Counted from the stretch's first letter, positions 27,337-36,468 are shown. The stretch is 64,000 bases of DNA from Chlorobiota bacterium (GCA_026415505.1 JAOAGY010000033.1:1-64000); one strand, 5' to 3'. Numbers and translations: made by a program. Notes: a model not told the origin generated them from the letters alone.

Positions 27337-28113
27337 ATGAGCACTGTCGGGATTGTCCTCGCTGCGGGCAAAGGAAAACGCATGCTCGAACCGTCCTTGC
27401 CGAAAGTGCTCGTGCCTCTGGCAGGCAAGCCGCTCCTCGGATGGGTGTTGGACGCTCTTTTGCCTCTCCATCTGGATCGCATCGTCGTCGTCGTCGGTTA
27501 CAAACACGAAGATGTCATCGCATACCTTGGAGCATCGTATCCATCGGTTCAGTGGGCATACCAGAACGAGCAGCTCGGTACCGGGCATGCTGTTCTCCAA
27601 GTTCAGCCACTGCTCGGCGAATGCGATGCGACACTGCTCATCGTCAACGGTGACGTCCCGCTGGTTCGCGCTGAAACGCTTGCTGAATTGTTGACTCATC
27701 ACCGCCGCAAGAGCGCTACCATCACGCTTCTTTCGACGGTTGTGCCATCGCCAGATGGATACGGTCGCATTGTCCGCACCAGCACCGGACACTTCGAGGC
27801 TATCGTCGAGGACAGCGAGCTGCAGCAACATCAAAGAGCGATCGCAGAAATCAACACCGGTATCTATGCTGCCGAGTCGGGAGTGTTGTTCGACTCTCTG
27901 GCTCATGTACGAAACGAGAACGCACAAGGCGAGTACTACTTGACCGACGCTGTCGCGATCGCTGCCGAGCACGGTCATCCTATCGAAGTTCGGTGTCACC
28001 CGGATTGGCGCCAGTTTGCTGGGGTCAATACACGCCGACAATTGGAAGAACTCGAGCAGATGCTACTGTCGCTCGACAATCCGAGTACGACAACTGCCGG
28101 CGAACACGCATGA
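27337..28113 (+). CDS. Single-domain NTP transferase, GlmU N-terminal type
   Basis: 258 residues, so only the uridylyltransferase half of GlmU and no left-handed helix acetyltransferase. Motifs: L-A-A-G-K-G-K-R-M (usual LAAGxGTRM, with K replacing T), P-K-V-L-V-P-L, Q-L-G-T-G-H-A-V, N-G-D-V-P-L-V, and E-I-N-T-G-I-Y. The fold joins UTP to a hexose-1-phosphate; UDP-GlcNAc is most likely. GlmM and a separate LpxA-type acetyltransferase are not nearby. It begins 3 bases after panD and overlaps the epimerase by 4. Confidence 0.85.
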   Translation: MSTVGIVLAAGKGKRMLEPSLPKVLVPLAGKPLLGWVLDALLPLHLDRIVVVVGYKHEDVIAYLGASYPSVQWAYQNEQLGTGHAVLQVQPLLGECDATLLIVNGDVPLVRAETLAELLTHHRRKSATITLLSTVVPSPDGYGRIVRTSTGHFEAIVEDSELQQHQRAIAEINTGIYAAESGVLFDSLAHVRNENAQGEYYLTDAVAIAAEHGHPIEVRCHPDWRQFAGVNTRRQLEELEQMLLSLDNPSTTTAGEHA

Positions 28114-28532
28114 TCTGCCAACTGTCGCACATCGGTATCGCTGTCGCCGACTTGGATGCGAGCATCGCTCTCTACGAGAGGATATTTCGACCATCGGCGA
28201 TACACCGCGAAACGGTGCCGGAGCAGAAGGTCGAAATTGCTTCGTTCTCCGTCGGCTCGGTGCGCATCGAACTTGTTGCAGCGACCTCGCCCGATTCGCC
28301 GATCGCTCGTTTCATTGCAAAACGTGGCGAGGGCATCCATCATGTAGCGTTCGAGTCCGACGACATCGCCGCCGATCTCGACCGACTCGATAATGCAGGC
28401 ATACAGCTTATTGACCGTGTCCCGACCAACGGTGCACACGATATGTTGATTGCGTTCATCCATCCCAAGGCGACTGGTGGTGTGCTGATGGAACTATGCC
28501 AGACGCGTACTACTGGTAGTGGTCGCACATGA
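28110..28532 (+). CDS. mce: Methylmalonyl-CoA epimerase
   Basis: 140 residues from ATG 28110 (ATGA overlap). A VOC-fold enzyme converting (S)- to (R)-methylmalonyl-CoA, so the cell probably runs the propionate/succinate path. Metal-ligand candidates in the family positions: H7 in L-S-H-I-G-I-A-V, E54 where many members have Gln, H78 in G-I-H-H-V-A-F-E, and E128 near the C-terminus in L-M-E-L-C. The Rieske gene overlaps its end by 4 bases. Confidence 0.88.
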   Translation: MICQLSHIGIAVADLDASIALYERIFRPSAIHRETVPEQKVEIASFSVGSVRIELVAATSPDSPIARFIAKRGEGIHHVAFESDDIAADLDRLDNAGIQLIDRVPTNGAHDMLIAFIHPKATGGVLMELCQTRTTGSGRT

Positions 28533-28948
28533 CCCGGCGTCGTGCTCTCGCTGTTACCCTGCACACGCTGTGGATCGGCACACTCGCATGGCTCGGTGCG
28601 CGGACTCTTGCCGGAGTCGGTGGTGGTGTCCGTCGCGTTTTTCGAAAAGTACGACTTGGAACGCTCGATCGAATTGTCGCTGCCAATGGCAGTATTGTTG
28701 CTGTGGAGGGGAAAACGTATTTCGTTACGATCGAACGTGGTTCGCCGATCGCGCTCGATATGCAATGCACACATGGCGCTTGCACCGTTCGATACGACAC
28801 GGAGAGCGATCGCTTCGTCTGTCCTTGTCACGGTGGCATTTTTCAACGCGATGGTACTGTGGTACAGGGTCCGCCACAACAGCCCTTGGCACGAGTACCC
28901 GTTCGTGTCGAAGGTGACCAGCTTTATCTACTCGATTCCTCTTCTTAG
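28529..28948 (+). CDS. Stand-alone Rieske [2Fe-2S] protein with N-terminal membrane helix
   Basis: 139 residues. A basic start and one hydrophobic helix (8-28) suggest a membrane-anchored, periplasm-facing protein. Cluster ligands are C80-T-H82 and C98-P-C-H101, and the second cysteines C85 and C100 can form the disulfide of high-potential Rieske proteins. The serine that usually follows the second motif is Gly here, which would lower the potential. The form resembles cytochrome bc or arsenite oxidase Rieske subunits, but no cytochrome b is nearby. Its partner is unknown. Confidence 0.85.
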   Translation: MTRRRALAVTLHTLWIGTLAWLGARTLAGVGGGVRRVFRKVRLGTLDRIVAANGSIVAVEGKTYFVTIERGSPIALDMQCTHGACTVRYDTESDRFVCPCHGGIFQRDGTVVQGPPQQPLARVPVRVEGDQLYLLDSSS

Positions 28949-29796
28949 GGCACCCGAACGAGCAGATTGTCAATCAGGCGAGTCGAACCGATCCGTACAG
29001 CGACCAAAAGCACGACACTGTCGCCGCTGAAAAATTCTTCCGGTTCGTCGAGCGTTTCGGCACGAGCTGCGGCTGCGTAGTCAATTCGAATGTCGCCTGC
29101 ACTCGCGAGCGTTTCGTACATGACGGCATTGATCCGTTGACGCGAGCGTTGACCATCGAGGATGGATTGCTCAGCCGCTCGGAGCGTTCGGTAAATGATG
29201 CTTGCTTTTCGGCGATCGTCAGGTTGCAGGTAAACGTTCCGCGAACTCATCGCTAACCCATCGGGTTCACGGACAGTCGGAAGTACGCGCAATCGGATGT
29301 CGAAATTCAAATCGGCGATGAGCCGGGCAATCACGAGCGTTTGTTGGTAATCTTTTTGCCCGAAATACGCCACATGCGGTTTGGTCAGGTGGAAAAGTTT
29401 CGCGACGACGGTTGCAACGCCGCGAAAATGACCTGGTCGAAATGCACCCTCGAATTTTTCGCCGATGGGACCGACATCCACTGTCGTTGCATAGCCGACC
29501 GGGTACATATCGTCTCCTGAGGGAGCAAAAACGACGTGCGTTCCTGCTCGATGAGCCAGTTGGATGTCGCGTTCCAAGTCGCGTGGGTAGCGTGCGAAGT
29601 CCTCACCGGCACCGAACTGCAGGGGATTGACAAACACGGTCGTCACGACCAGGTCACATTCGCGCGCTGCGGTCTCGATGAGCGAGCGGTGACCGTCATG
29701 AAGATATCCCATCGTCGGAATAACGCCGATCGTCTTGCCGGAGCGACGCACTTCATCGCTCCACTGTTGCATTTCCGAAAGAGTCGAAACGAGCAT
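28945..29796 (-). CDS. panC: Pantothenate synthetase
   Basis: 283 residues from ATG 29796. Joins pantoate and beta-alanine with ATP. Class I adenylyl motifs: P-T-M-G-Y-L-H-D-G-H (H33, H36), F-V-N-P-L-Q-F-G, F-G-Q-K-D-Y-Q-Q and M-S-S-R-N. The tail overlaps the convergent Rieske gene by 4 bases. The divergent bacilliredoxin gene lies 99 bases upstream; panC and panD are near each other but on opposite strands. Confidence 0.96.
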   Translation of the reverse strand: MLVSTLSEMQQWSDEVRRSGKTIGVIPTMGYLHDGHRSLIETAARECDLVVTTVFVNPLQFGAGEDFARYPRDLERDIQLAHRAGTHVVFAPSGDDMYPVGYATTVDVGPIGEKFEGAFRPGHFRGVATVVAKLFHLTKPHVAYFGQKDYQQTLVIARLIADLNFDIRLRVLPTVREPDGLAMSSRNVYLQPDDRRKASIIYRTLRAAEQSILDGQRSRQRINAVMYETLASAGDIRIDYAAAARAETLDEPEEFFSGDSVVLLVAVRIGSTRLIDNLLVRVP

Positions 29797-29823
29797 ATCC
29801 TGTCGGCAGTGGTCGAACGCACT

Positions 29824-29832
29824 GCAAATATC
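29824..29832 (-). promoter_or_regulatory. Possible promoter -7 box GATATTTGC for panC
   Basis: Fits nAnnTTTGC with G at the first position, 27 bases before the panC ATG. Confidence 0.35.
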
Positions 29833-29856
29833 GGTTCGATGGAGAAGCCGATGCCG

Positions 29857-29865
29857 TAGTTTTGC
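29857..29865 (+). promoter_or_regulatory. Promoter -7 box TAGTTTTGC for the bacilliredoxin gene
   Basis: Exact match, 30 bases before ATG 29896. Confidence 0.5.
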
Positions 29866-29895
29866 GTTGGATGCACACTCGTGGAAGGTACAACC

Positions 29896-30339
29896 ATGCG
29901 TTACGACCCACTGTTTGTTGCGCCGATGCGCGAAGAATTGGTCCGGCTCGGATTCGAAGAGCTGCACACTCCTGACGAGGTTGACCGAGCGCTTCAGCGT
30001 CAAGGTACGACCCTGCTGGTAATCAATTCGGTCTGCGGATGTGCAGCGGGAAGTGCACGTCCTGCTGTCGCACTCTCGTTGCGCCATACGAACAAACCGG
30101 ATCACCTCGTCACAGTGTTCGCCGGGATGGATGTCGAAGCGACGCAACATGTTCGCGAGCGGTATCTTGTCGGTCAACCGCCCTCGTCTCCCTCGATGGC
30201 ATTGTTAGCCGATGGTAAATTGGTCGCGATGATCCACCGCTACCAAATCGAAGGTCAGTATCCAGAGACGATCGCACAGCTTCTCACCGACATCTACGAC
30301 CGCTATTGTCAGAAAAGTGCTGCGCCGATCGAGGCGTGA
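29896..30339 (+). CDS. BrxA/BrxB-type bacilliredoxin (UPF0403)
   Basis: 147 residues, the usual length for the family. The redox motif C47-G-C49 sits in V-I-N-S-V-C-G-C-A-A-G-S-A-R-P, diagnostic of BrxA/B, and P-S-S-P-S-M-A-L precedes the final helix. These thiol-disulfide exchange proteins remove bacillithiol from proteins, so a bacillithiol pool is implied; the synthesis genes bshA/B/C are not in this window. Opening Y-D-P-L-F-V-A-P-M-R-E-E-L is typical. Confidence 0.9.
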   Translation: MRYDPLFVAPMREELVRLGFEELHTPDEVDRALQRQGTTLLVINSVCGCAAGSARPAVALSLRHTNKPDHLVTVFAGMDVEATQHVRERYLVGQPPSSPSMALLADGKLVAMIHRYQIEGQYPETIAQLLTDIYDRYCQKSAAPIEA

Positions 30340-30367
30340 TTCTCTCCGATTGTGAAGCTTAGCGGAG

Positions 30368-31618
30368 ATGGGGATGGGTAATAGCGGTATTTCTGTCGTC
30401 GGTGGAATCACACTCGGTGCCCTGTTGATTGCGGCGTTTCTCGTCGTGACCGGCATGGTCAGTGGAGTCTTGGCGCCGATGTTGCTCTACGGTAGTGCAA
30501 TGGTATTTCTGGTGCCGTTCCGTCGGCAGTCCGAGTTGGTGCGGCACATGGTGACGTGGTTGAACGTGCTATTGGCTATTTGGGTTTTGACCGATTTGGG
30601 GGCGCTGCTGTCGCCGTTCGTGCTCGGCTTTTTCATCGCCTATGTTCTCGACCCAATCGTGAGCCGCGCTGAGCGTTGGCGTATTCCACGGTGGGTATCG
30701 GCACTCCTTGTCAATGCGATGTTGATCGGTGCCGTTACGCTCGTGGCTACCTTCGTCGCGCCGATTGTGTGGTCGCAGTTGCAAGAGCTCGTCAAAAGTA
30801 TTTCATCGCTGGTAACCGCAGCGCAACAGTTCCTCGACAGCCGGCAGTTCTATCGCTGGTTGCGCGCACTCGGTATGCCGAGCGACCAAGTGCGAACGCT
30901 CGTACAGGATTACCTTGTGCCGCGATTGGAAGGAGTCTCGCAGTATCTGTTCTCGCTGGTCATCTCGTTTCTCGAAGGAGCAGCCGGCATTGTCGCGCAC
31001 ATCGTCAATGTCATCCTCGTGCCGCTCCTGGCATTTTACATGCTGACCGATATGCCACGCTTCAAGCGTGTACTTCGAGGTGTGCTCCAACAACGTTCGC
31101 CGCGACTACTCGAAGACTTGATTGCTATCAGCGGCATTGTGCGGGCGTATATCACCGGGCAGCTCATCACTGCAAGTTTTGTCGGCATGCTCGCAATGGC
31201 AGCATTCGCAATCGCCGGCATTCCTTACGGCATATTTCTCGGTGCACTTTGCGGTCTGCTCAACCCGATTCCGTATGTCGGTTTGTTGGCGAGTATCCTC
31301 GTTGCAATCGTAACGATCATCTTGGCGCAATCTCCGCATCCGGTGATGGATATCGTGCTCGTGACGGTTATCGTCAATGTACTGCACTTCATCGCTACCT
31401 ACGTTATCGACCCACGCATAACGGGTAAGCGCATCGGATTGCATCCGGTGCTGTTGATCGCAGCGCTCTTCGTCTTCGGTCATTTTTTTGGATTGCTCGG
31501 ATTGATTGTCGCGGTACCGGTTACTGCGGTCTTGATGATGTACTTCGATCGTTGGGCGACATCGCTGCAAACTCGTGCCGACGTGGTCGAACAAACACCA
31601 GCCGGCAATGGCACGTAA
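30368..31618 (+). CDS. AI-2E family transporter (PerM-like permease)
   Basis: 416 residues (a second in-frame ATG lies two codons in). Around eight membrane helices with the family's central soluble region (about 130-200) and the conserved P-Y-V-G ... D-P-R-I-T-G-K-R-I-G-L-H-P-V motif near the C-terminus. Characterised relatives export autoinducer-2 or act as Na+/H+ antiporters, so the substrate is uncertain. Its 3' end overlaps the recombinase gene by 11 bases. Confidence 0.85.
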   Translation: MGMGNSGISVVGGITLGALLIAAFLVVTGMVSGVLAPMLLYGSAMVFLVPFRRQSELVRHMVTWLNVLLAIWVLTDLGALLSPFVLGFFIAYVLDPIVSRAERWRIPRWVSALLVNAMLIGAVTLVATFVAPIVWSQLQELVKSISSLVTAAQQFLDSRQFYRWLRALGMPSDQVRTLVQDYLVPRLEGVSQYLFSLVISFLEGAAGIVAHIVNVILVPLLAFYMLTDMPRFKRVLRGVLQQRSPRLLEDLIAISGIVRAYITGQLITASFVGMLAMAAFAIAGIPYGIFLGALCGLLNPIPYVGLLASILVAIVTIILAQSPHPVMDIVLVTVIVNVLHFIATYVIDPRITGKRIGLHPVLLIAALFVFGHFFGLLGLIVAVPVTAVLMMYFDRWATSLQTRADVVEQTPAGNGT

Positions 31619-32639
31619 ACGAGAACTCTTGGTTCCCGGCGCTCGAGATGTCTTCGAGCCGGTACAGATGACACCGTCAGAAATTTCTGAGCATGTCGCG
31701 CGGTTCATTGTTTCGCTGCGCGACTACAGCCAACAATCGATTGGGACGTACAAGCGTTGCCTGCGCGAGTTCGTGTACTACACGACATCCGTCGAGAAGC
31801 GTTTTCGATTCTTGCCGGAAGACATTGAACGATATCGCGACTATTTGCTCCACCGCAAGCGACGGTTGAAAGCAGGTCGGGTTGGCTTGACGGAAGTTGC
31901 CATGTCCCAGTATCTGACGGCATTGCGGCGATTTTGCCATTACCTCGTCGAAAGCGGCATTCTCGCAAAAAATCCTGCACGGCTGGTCAGTGGCGGCAAA
32001 CGTCCGTCGCGACATCACCGGCGAGCCTTGACGATCGAGCAGCTCGATTGCTTGTTTCGTGTCCTCGATGGAGAGGACGAGGAGCACTGTCGTGATCGCG
32101 CACTTGTACTGCTGATGCTCGGTGCCGGGCTGTCGGAGGTAGAGTTGCACCATCTCGATATCGGAGATTTCGAACGCATCGGCAAAATGTGGTATGCTCG
32201 GGTTCGGGGAAAAGGGCGTCGCCTCAAGGTCGAACGCACAGTGATTCCGCAGCCAGTGATGGACGTTGTCGAACGTTACATGGCGTTCTACCCGGACGCA
32301 TCACCGAACGATCCGCTCTTCCGTAGCCTGAGCAAGCGGTCACGAGGCAAACGCCTCAGTATTCGCTCGATGCATTTGGCGATCGAAGAGCGAATGATTG
32401 AAGCGGGCATCCGCACCGACGATGACGCACTCCGTCTGACACCGTTTTCGCTACGGCACACCGGTGGCATCATTCTTGCCGAAGCTGGTGTACCGATCGA
32501 ACATTTGATGGAGCGATGGCGCATCTACTGGCGACCGACAGCCGAACGTTACTACAAACTTGCAGGTACACTGCAAAGCGACACTCGACCGGACATTCAA
32601 CGATACGTTGTCGTCGGTCGGTACGGACATACGCTGTAG
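31608..32639 (+). CDS. Tyrosine recombinase-like protein lacking the first catalytic arginine
   Basis: 343 residues from ATG 31608. A SAM-like N-terminal core-binding domain (about 20-125) and a phage-integrase catalytic domain (about 140-330). Box I reads A-G-L-S-E-V-E-L (173-180), with Ser176 where the family has the catalytic Arg. Box II reads P-F-S-L-R-H-T, with the first His replaced by Phe280 but Arg283 kept. Lys202 (R-G-K-G) and Tyr315/316 are kept. It may bind DNA without full strand cleavage. It is not XerC/D by motif and no phage genes or attachment repeats flank it. Confidence 0.75.
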   Translation: MARKRELLVPGARDVFEPVQMTPSEISEHVARFIVSLRDYSQQSIGTYKRCLREFVYYTTSVEKRFRFLPEDIERYRDYLLHRKRRLKAGRVGLTEVAMSQYLTALRRFCHYLVESGILAKNPARLVSGGKRPSRHHRRALTIEQLDCLFRVLDGEDEEHCRDRALVLLMLGAGLSEVELHHLDIGDFERIGKMWYARVRGKGRRLKVERTVIPQPVMDVVERYMAFYPDASPNDPLFRSLSKRSRGKRLSIRSMHLAIEERMIEAGIRTDDDALRLTPFSLRHTGGIILAEAGVPIEHLMERWRIYWRPTAERYYKLAGTLQSDTRPDIQRYVVVGRYGHTL

Positions 32640-32647
32640 CGATCGCT

Positions 32648-34285
32648 ATGAAGCTCGTTGTACTCGGATTGCTCCTGATAATGGCGTCCGCTGAGGCTGC
32701 ATCGCCTGCGACGGTATTGCTCGTCGAAAACGGCACGCGTCGTCAGCGAATCACCGTGCAGAATATCGGAGGCGTCAAGTATATCGCGTTGAGTTCGCTC
32801 GGTCGGGTGCTCGGTACGTTCCGCCCACCGGATGAATGCGTCGTTGCCGCTGCCCGAGTTCGATGGAGTGCTCCCGGCTTTTTTGTGTCCGTCATGTGGA
32901 GCAATTCTCGTCGCGTTGTCCAGAGTATGCGTCCGGCTGTGTTGCGCGGTGATGCGGTCCTGGTTCCGCTCGACGAATGCATGCAGATTCTCGGCGATAT
33001 TGGTCTTGTCGCGTGGGATCGTTCACAGAACCGACTTCGTGTCATCGCGCCGAACCCACCGCGACAAACTCGGCAAGCACCACGCTATGGACTGCCGCCG
33101 TTGCTCCGCCGTCCATCTCTCGAACGATTGCAACGTTCACCGAACGAAAGCCGCTTGTCGGTGCGTTCGGTTTCGCCGTTGCTCGCAGCGCTCGGCAGCG
33201 TTCCTGTGCTCCTTCAGGATTCCATAGCGTCGGTCATTCGTACCGAGCTTCGCATCGTGGGCGATACGACGCGTATTGTGTTCGTCCTCAGTGCGCCATT
33301 GCATGGTGAGCAAGCAAGGCTCGAGCGTACCGGTGATCGTCTTGCGGTACGGCTTCCTGGCGTGCGATGCAGTCGTGCGATGCTCGAACCGCTCCGACGG
33401 ATTCGCTTGCGCAGTTTCGCTGTCGAACAGGACGAGGAAGGTGCGATAATTCGGCTCAGGCTTCGTAGTGCCCGACGAAGCGCTCGTCTTCTCGACAGCG
33501 ACCGCCAGCGTGTGATTCTCGAAATCGCGCCAGCTTCTTCGGCGTCTCAGCAACCATCGCCATGGGCGTTCGATTGTGTAGTGCTCGATGCGGGGCATGG
33601 CGGCAAGGACGTCGGTGCAATCGGCGTTCGCGGCACTCTGGAAAAACACGTTACTCTCGCAGTCGTGCACAAAGTCGCTCGGCATGTGCGCGGGCTGATG
33701 CCGTCGGTTCGCGTTGTGCTCACGCGCAGCGAGGATCGCTTCGTCGAGTTACACGAGCGGAGTGCCGTCGCCAATCGTGCAGGCGGCAAGCTGTTCGTTT
33801 CGCTCCACTGCAATGCCGCGCCATCGAAGCCGCATCCAGCACGTGGCGTGGAGGTCTATGTGCTCAGTCCCGCGCGGACAGACGAGGCGGCAGCAGTCGC
33901 CGCACGCGAGAATGCTTCGATTCGGTTGGAGCATGGCGGTAGTCGGTATCGCGATGCAGATGTCGAGCGACGTATTCTGGCATCGGTGACGCAGCGCGGC
34001 TTCCTCGACTTGAGTCATCGTTGTGCTGCCTTGCTCGATAGCTCGATCACTCGGAGATTGCAGTGCTCCTCTCGTGGAGTGCAAAGCGCTGGCTTTCTCG
34101 TTCTTGTGGATGCTTCGATGCCGAGCGTTCTGGTCGAGATGGGTTTCTTGACCAACCGCGAAGAAGAGCGGCTTCTCCGTTCGCCTTCGTATCAGGAAAA
34201 GCTGGCTCGCGCGATTGCCGATGCGATTGTGGTGTACGCTCGCCAGTACGAACGTATGGTCACCAGTGGAAACGATCACAGATGA
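32648..34285 (+). CDS. N-acetylmuramoyl-L-alanine amidase (Amidase_3)
   Basis: 545 residues from ATG 32648, with a signal peptide (about 1-18, A-E-A-A-S cut). Residues 20-130 resemble the copper-amine-oxidase-like N1 beta domain, and 180-300 an AMIN-type region. The zinc amidase is C-terminal (about 305-535): D-A-G-H-G-G-K-D, T-L-E-K-H-V-T-L, S-L-H-C-N-A and V-E-M-G-F-L-T-N-R. It cuts the peptide stem from glycan during division or recycling, in the periplasm. It is fused end to start with ppk1 by an ATGA overlap. Confidence 0.92.
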   Translation: MKLVVLGLLLIMASAEAASPATVLLVENGTRRQRITVQNIGGVKYIALSSLGRVLGTFRPPDECVVAAARVRWSAPGFFVSVMWSNSRRVVQSMRPAVLRGDAVLVPLDECMQILGDIGLVAWDRSQNRLRVIAPNPPRQTRQAPRYGLPPLLRRPSLERLQRSPNESRLSVRSVSPLLAALGSVPVLLQDSIASVIRTELRIVGDTTRIVFVLSAPLHGEQARLERTGDRLAVRLPGVRCSRAMLEPLRRIRLRSFAVEQDEEGAIIRLRLRSARRSARLLDSDRQRVILEIAPASSASQQPSPWAFDCVVLDAGHGGKDVGAIGVRGTLEKHVTLAVVHKVARHVRGLMPSVRVVLTRSEDRFVELHERSAVANRAGGKLFVSLHCNAAPSKPHPARGVEVYVLSPARTDEAAAVAARENASIRLEHGGSRYRDADVERRILASVTQRGFLDLSHRCAALLDSSITRRLQCSSRGVQSAGFLVLVDASMPSVLVEMGFLTNREEERLLRSPSYQEKLARAIADAIVVYARQYERMVTSGNDHR

Positions 34286-36399
34286 AACGAACGCGAACAA
34301 AACGCAACAGTGTCTCGGTGAACGGACGCGCGACCGATACAGTCGATCTCCACGACCCATCGCTGTATTTCAATCGCGAGTTGAGTGCATTGGATTTTCA
34401 GGAGGAGGTGCTCGAAGAAGCTCTCGATCCGACGCATCCATTGTTGGAGAGACTCAAACTGCTGTGTATCGTAGCGTCCAATCTCGATGAATTCTTCATG
34501 GTTCGTGTTGCAGCGCTCAAAGAACAGATCGAAGCGGGGATCGTCGAGCCAACGCCAGATCGTACTTCGCCCCAAGAGCAGCTCCGGCGAATACGTCAAC
34601 GCTTGCTCGATCTCTACGCGCGCCACGAACGCGCGTTGTTGGATGATGTCTTGCCGAAACTCGCAGCCGAAGGTATCCGGATTGTGTCGTATCGGCACTT
34701 GTCCGCTGCCGAGCGTGCGCATTTCGAGCAGTATTTCGCCAGCGATGTTTTTCCGGTACTTACGCCACTGATACTCGATCCGGGGCATCCGTTTCCGCGC
34801 TTGCTCAACCGGAGCATCAACATCGCGTTCGTCCTTCGATCGCTCCAGGATCGCTCTGAACGCGCTGTCGGCGTACTCCAATTGCCACCAGTACTGCCAC
34901 GACTGCTGCGCATCCCCGACCGAAGCGAGTATGCCTTCGTGTTGCTGGAAGAGGTCGTTCAAGCTCATGCGGACATACTGTACGGCGGGTGGGAAATACG
35001 CGACAGCTATTGTTTTCGTGTCACGCGCGATGCAGAATTGGAAATTGCCGAGGACGAAGCCGAAGACTTGCTCAGCGAAATTGCCGAACAAACACGAATG
35101 CGCAATTGGGGTGCAGATGCTGTCCGGCTCGAAGTGGATGCCGAAATGCCCGCTGGGCTGCGGAATCTGATCATGCAATCGCTCGGATTGGAGCGCGACG
35201 ACGTCTATGAGCTGCGACGTCCGATGAACATATCGGATTTGTTGGTGCTGCTCAAACTCGATGTGCGGCAGTTGAAAGATCCGCCGTTCACTACCCGCAT
35301 ACCACCCGAATTCGCAGGCGATGCAGCGCATGTTTTTGCGCAGCTCCGTCAGCGCGATGTCCTCGTTCACCACCCGTTCGATTCGTTTTCGAACACTGTC
35401 GTCAAACTCCTCCGGATTGCAGCGACCGATCCAGCTGTCGTTGCGATCAAAATCATTCTCTACCGTACCGGCGGCGATTCGCCCGTCATCGAAGCGCTCA
35501 AGACCGCTGCAATGAACGGTAAGAGCGTCACTGCTGTCGTCGAACTCAAAGCCAGATTCGACGAGGAAAACAACATCGTCTGGGCGCGACAGTTGGAGCA
35601 GGCAGGTGTGCATGTTATCTACGGTGTGCTCGGTCTCAAAGTACACGCCAAAGCGCTGATGATCGTTCGGCGCGAATCGAATACGCTGCGCACATACGTG
35701 CACCTGGCAACGGGGAATTACAACCAAACGACGGCACGTGTGTACACCGACTTCGGCTATTTCACCGCTCGCGAAACGATCGGTCGGGATGTCGCCACTT
35801 TGTTCAACATGCTGACCGCCAATGCGCGTCAGATCCGTACCGAAACGCTCGTCTTAGCACCGATGGATCTCGGACGTACCATCCTGACGTTGATCGAAGA
35901 AGCCACCAAAGCTTGCGGTGAGGGTGTTCGGTGTCGCATCAGTGCGAAACTGAATGCGCTCGTCGATCCAGATGTCATCCGAGCGCTCTATCGTGCCTCG
36001 ATTGCGGGAGTAGAGATTCGGCTCCTTGTCCGTGGTATTTGCTGTCTCCGACCCGGCGTCCCCAATGTCAGCGACCGCATCGAAGTTCGCAGCATCGTAG
36101 GACGTTTTTTGGAGCATTCGCGCATGATCGTTGTGGAACAGGGCGATGTGCGACGCGTCTTCATCAGTAGCGCCGATTGGATGCCGCGCAATTTCTATCG
36201 GCGTGTCGAGTTGATGCTCGAAGTGCCGGACGACGAACTCGCTCGCCAGCTCTGCGAGATATTCGAGGTTTACTGGCGCGATACAGTCAAAGCACGTGTG
36301 CTCCAACCGGACGGTCGTCGCATTCGCCGTCAGCCTGCCGAGGGCGAGACTCCGTTTATTGCACAGAATTACTTTCTCGACCGAATTCGGCGGGGATAA
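34282..36399 (+). CDS. ppk1: Polyphosphate kinase
   Basis: 705 residues from ATG 34282, standard Ppk1 length. Makes polyphosphate from ATP at the inner membrane. All four domains are recognisable: the N-terminal Y-F-N-R-E-L-S-x-L-x-F, E-F-F-M-V-R-V near residue 75, the phospho-accepting His in L-K-V-H-A-K, and a second His in F-L-E-H-S-R-M-I. No ppx or phoU is adjacent. An AMIN-amidase and a recombinase-like gene are upstream. Confidence 0.96.
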   Translation: MKRTRTKRNSVSVNGRATDTVDLHDPSLYFNRELSALDFQEEVLEEALDPTHPLLERLKLLCIVASNLDEFFMVRVAALKEQIEAGIVEPTPDRTSPQEQLRRIRQRLLDLYARHERALLDDVLPKLAAEGIRIVSYRHLSAAERAHFEQYFASDVFPVLTPLILDPGHPFPRLLNRSINIAFVLRSLQDRSERAVGVLQLPPVLPRLLRIPDRSEYAFVLLEEVVQAHADILYGGWEIRDSYCFRVTRDAELEIAEDEAEDLLSEIAEQTRMRNWGADAVRLEVDAEMPAGLRNLIMQSLGLERDDVYELRRPMNISDLLVLLKLDVRQLKDPPFTTRIPPEFAGDAAHVFAQLRQRDVLVHHPFDSFSNTVVKLLRIAATDPAVVAIKIILYRTGGDSPVIEALKTAAMNGKSVTAVVELKARFDEENNIVWARQLEQAGVHVIYGVLGLKVHAKALMIVRRESNTLRTYVHLATGNYNQTTARVYTDFGYFTARETIGRDVATLFNMLTANARQIRTETLVLAPMDLGRTILTLIEEATKACGEGVRCRISAKLNALVDPDVIRALYRASIAGVEIRLLVRGICCLRPGVPNVSDRIEVRSIVGRFLEHSRMIVVEQGDVRRVFISSADWMPRNFYRRVELMLEVPDDELARQLCEIFEVYWRDTVKARVLQPDGRRIRRQPAEGETPFIAQNYFLDRIRRG

Positions 36400-36468
36400 T
36401 CGGACACTTTTGGATGCCGAAAGTGATGGCGACTCGTTCGAGGAAACCAGGCTCGAATCGCTCTCCCG

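Noticed and set aside
31608-32639. Prophage or integron at the recombinase-like gene
   Set aside because: No phage genes, no tRNA target, no direct repeats seen at its edges, and it sits tightly between chromosomal genes.
36400-36425. Hairpin CACTTT/AAAGTG after ppk1
   Set aside because: Short stem without a T-run; not called as a terminator.
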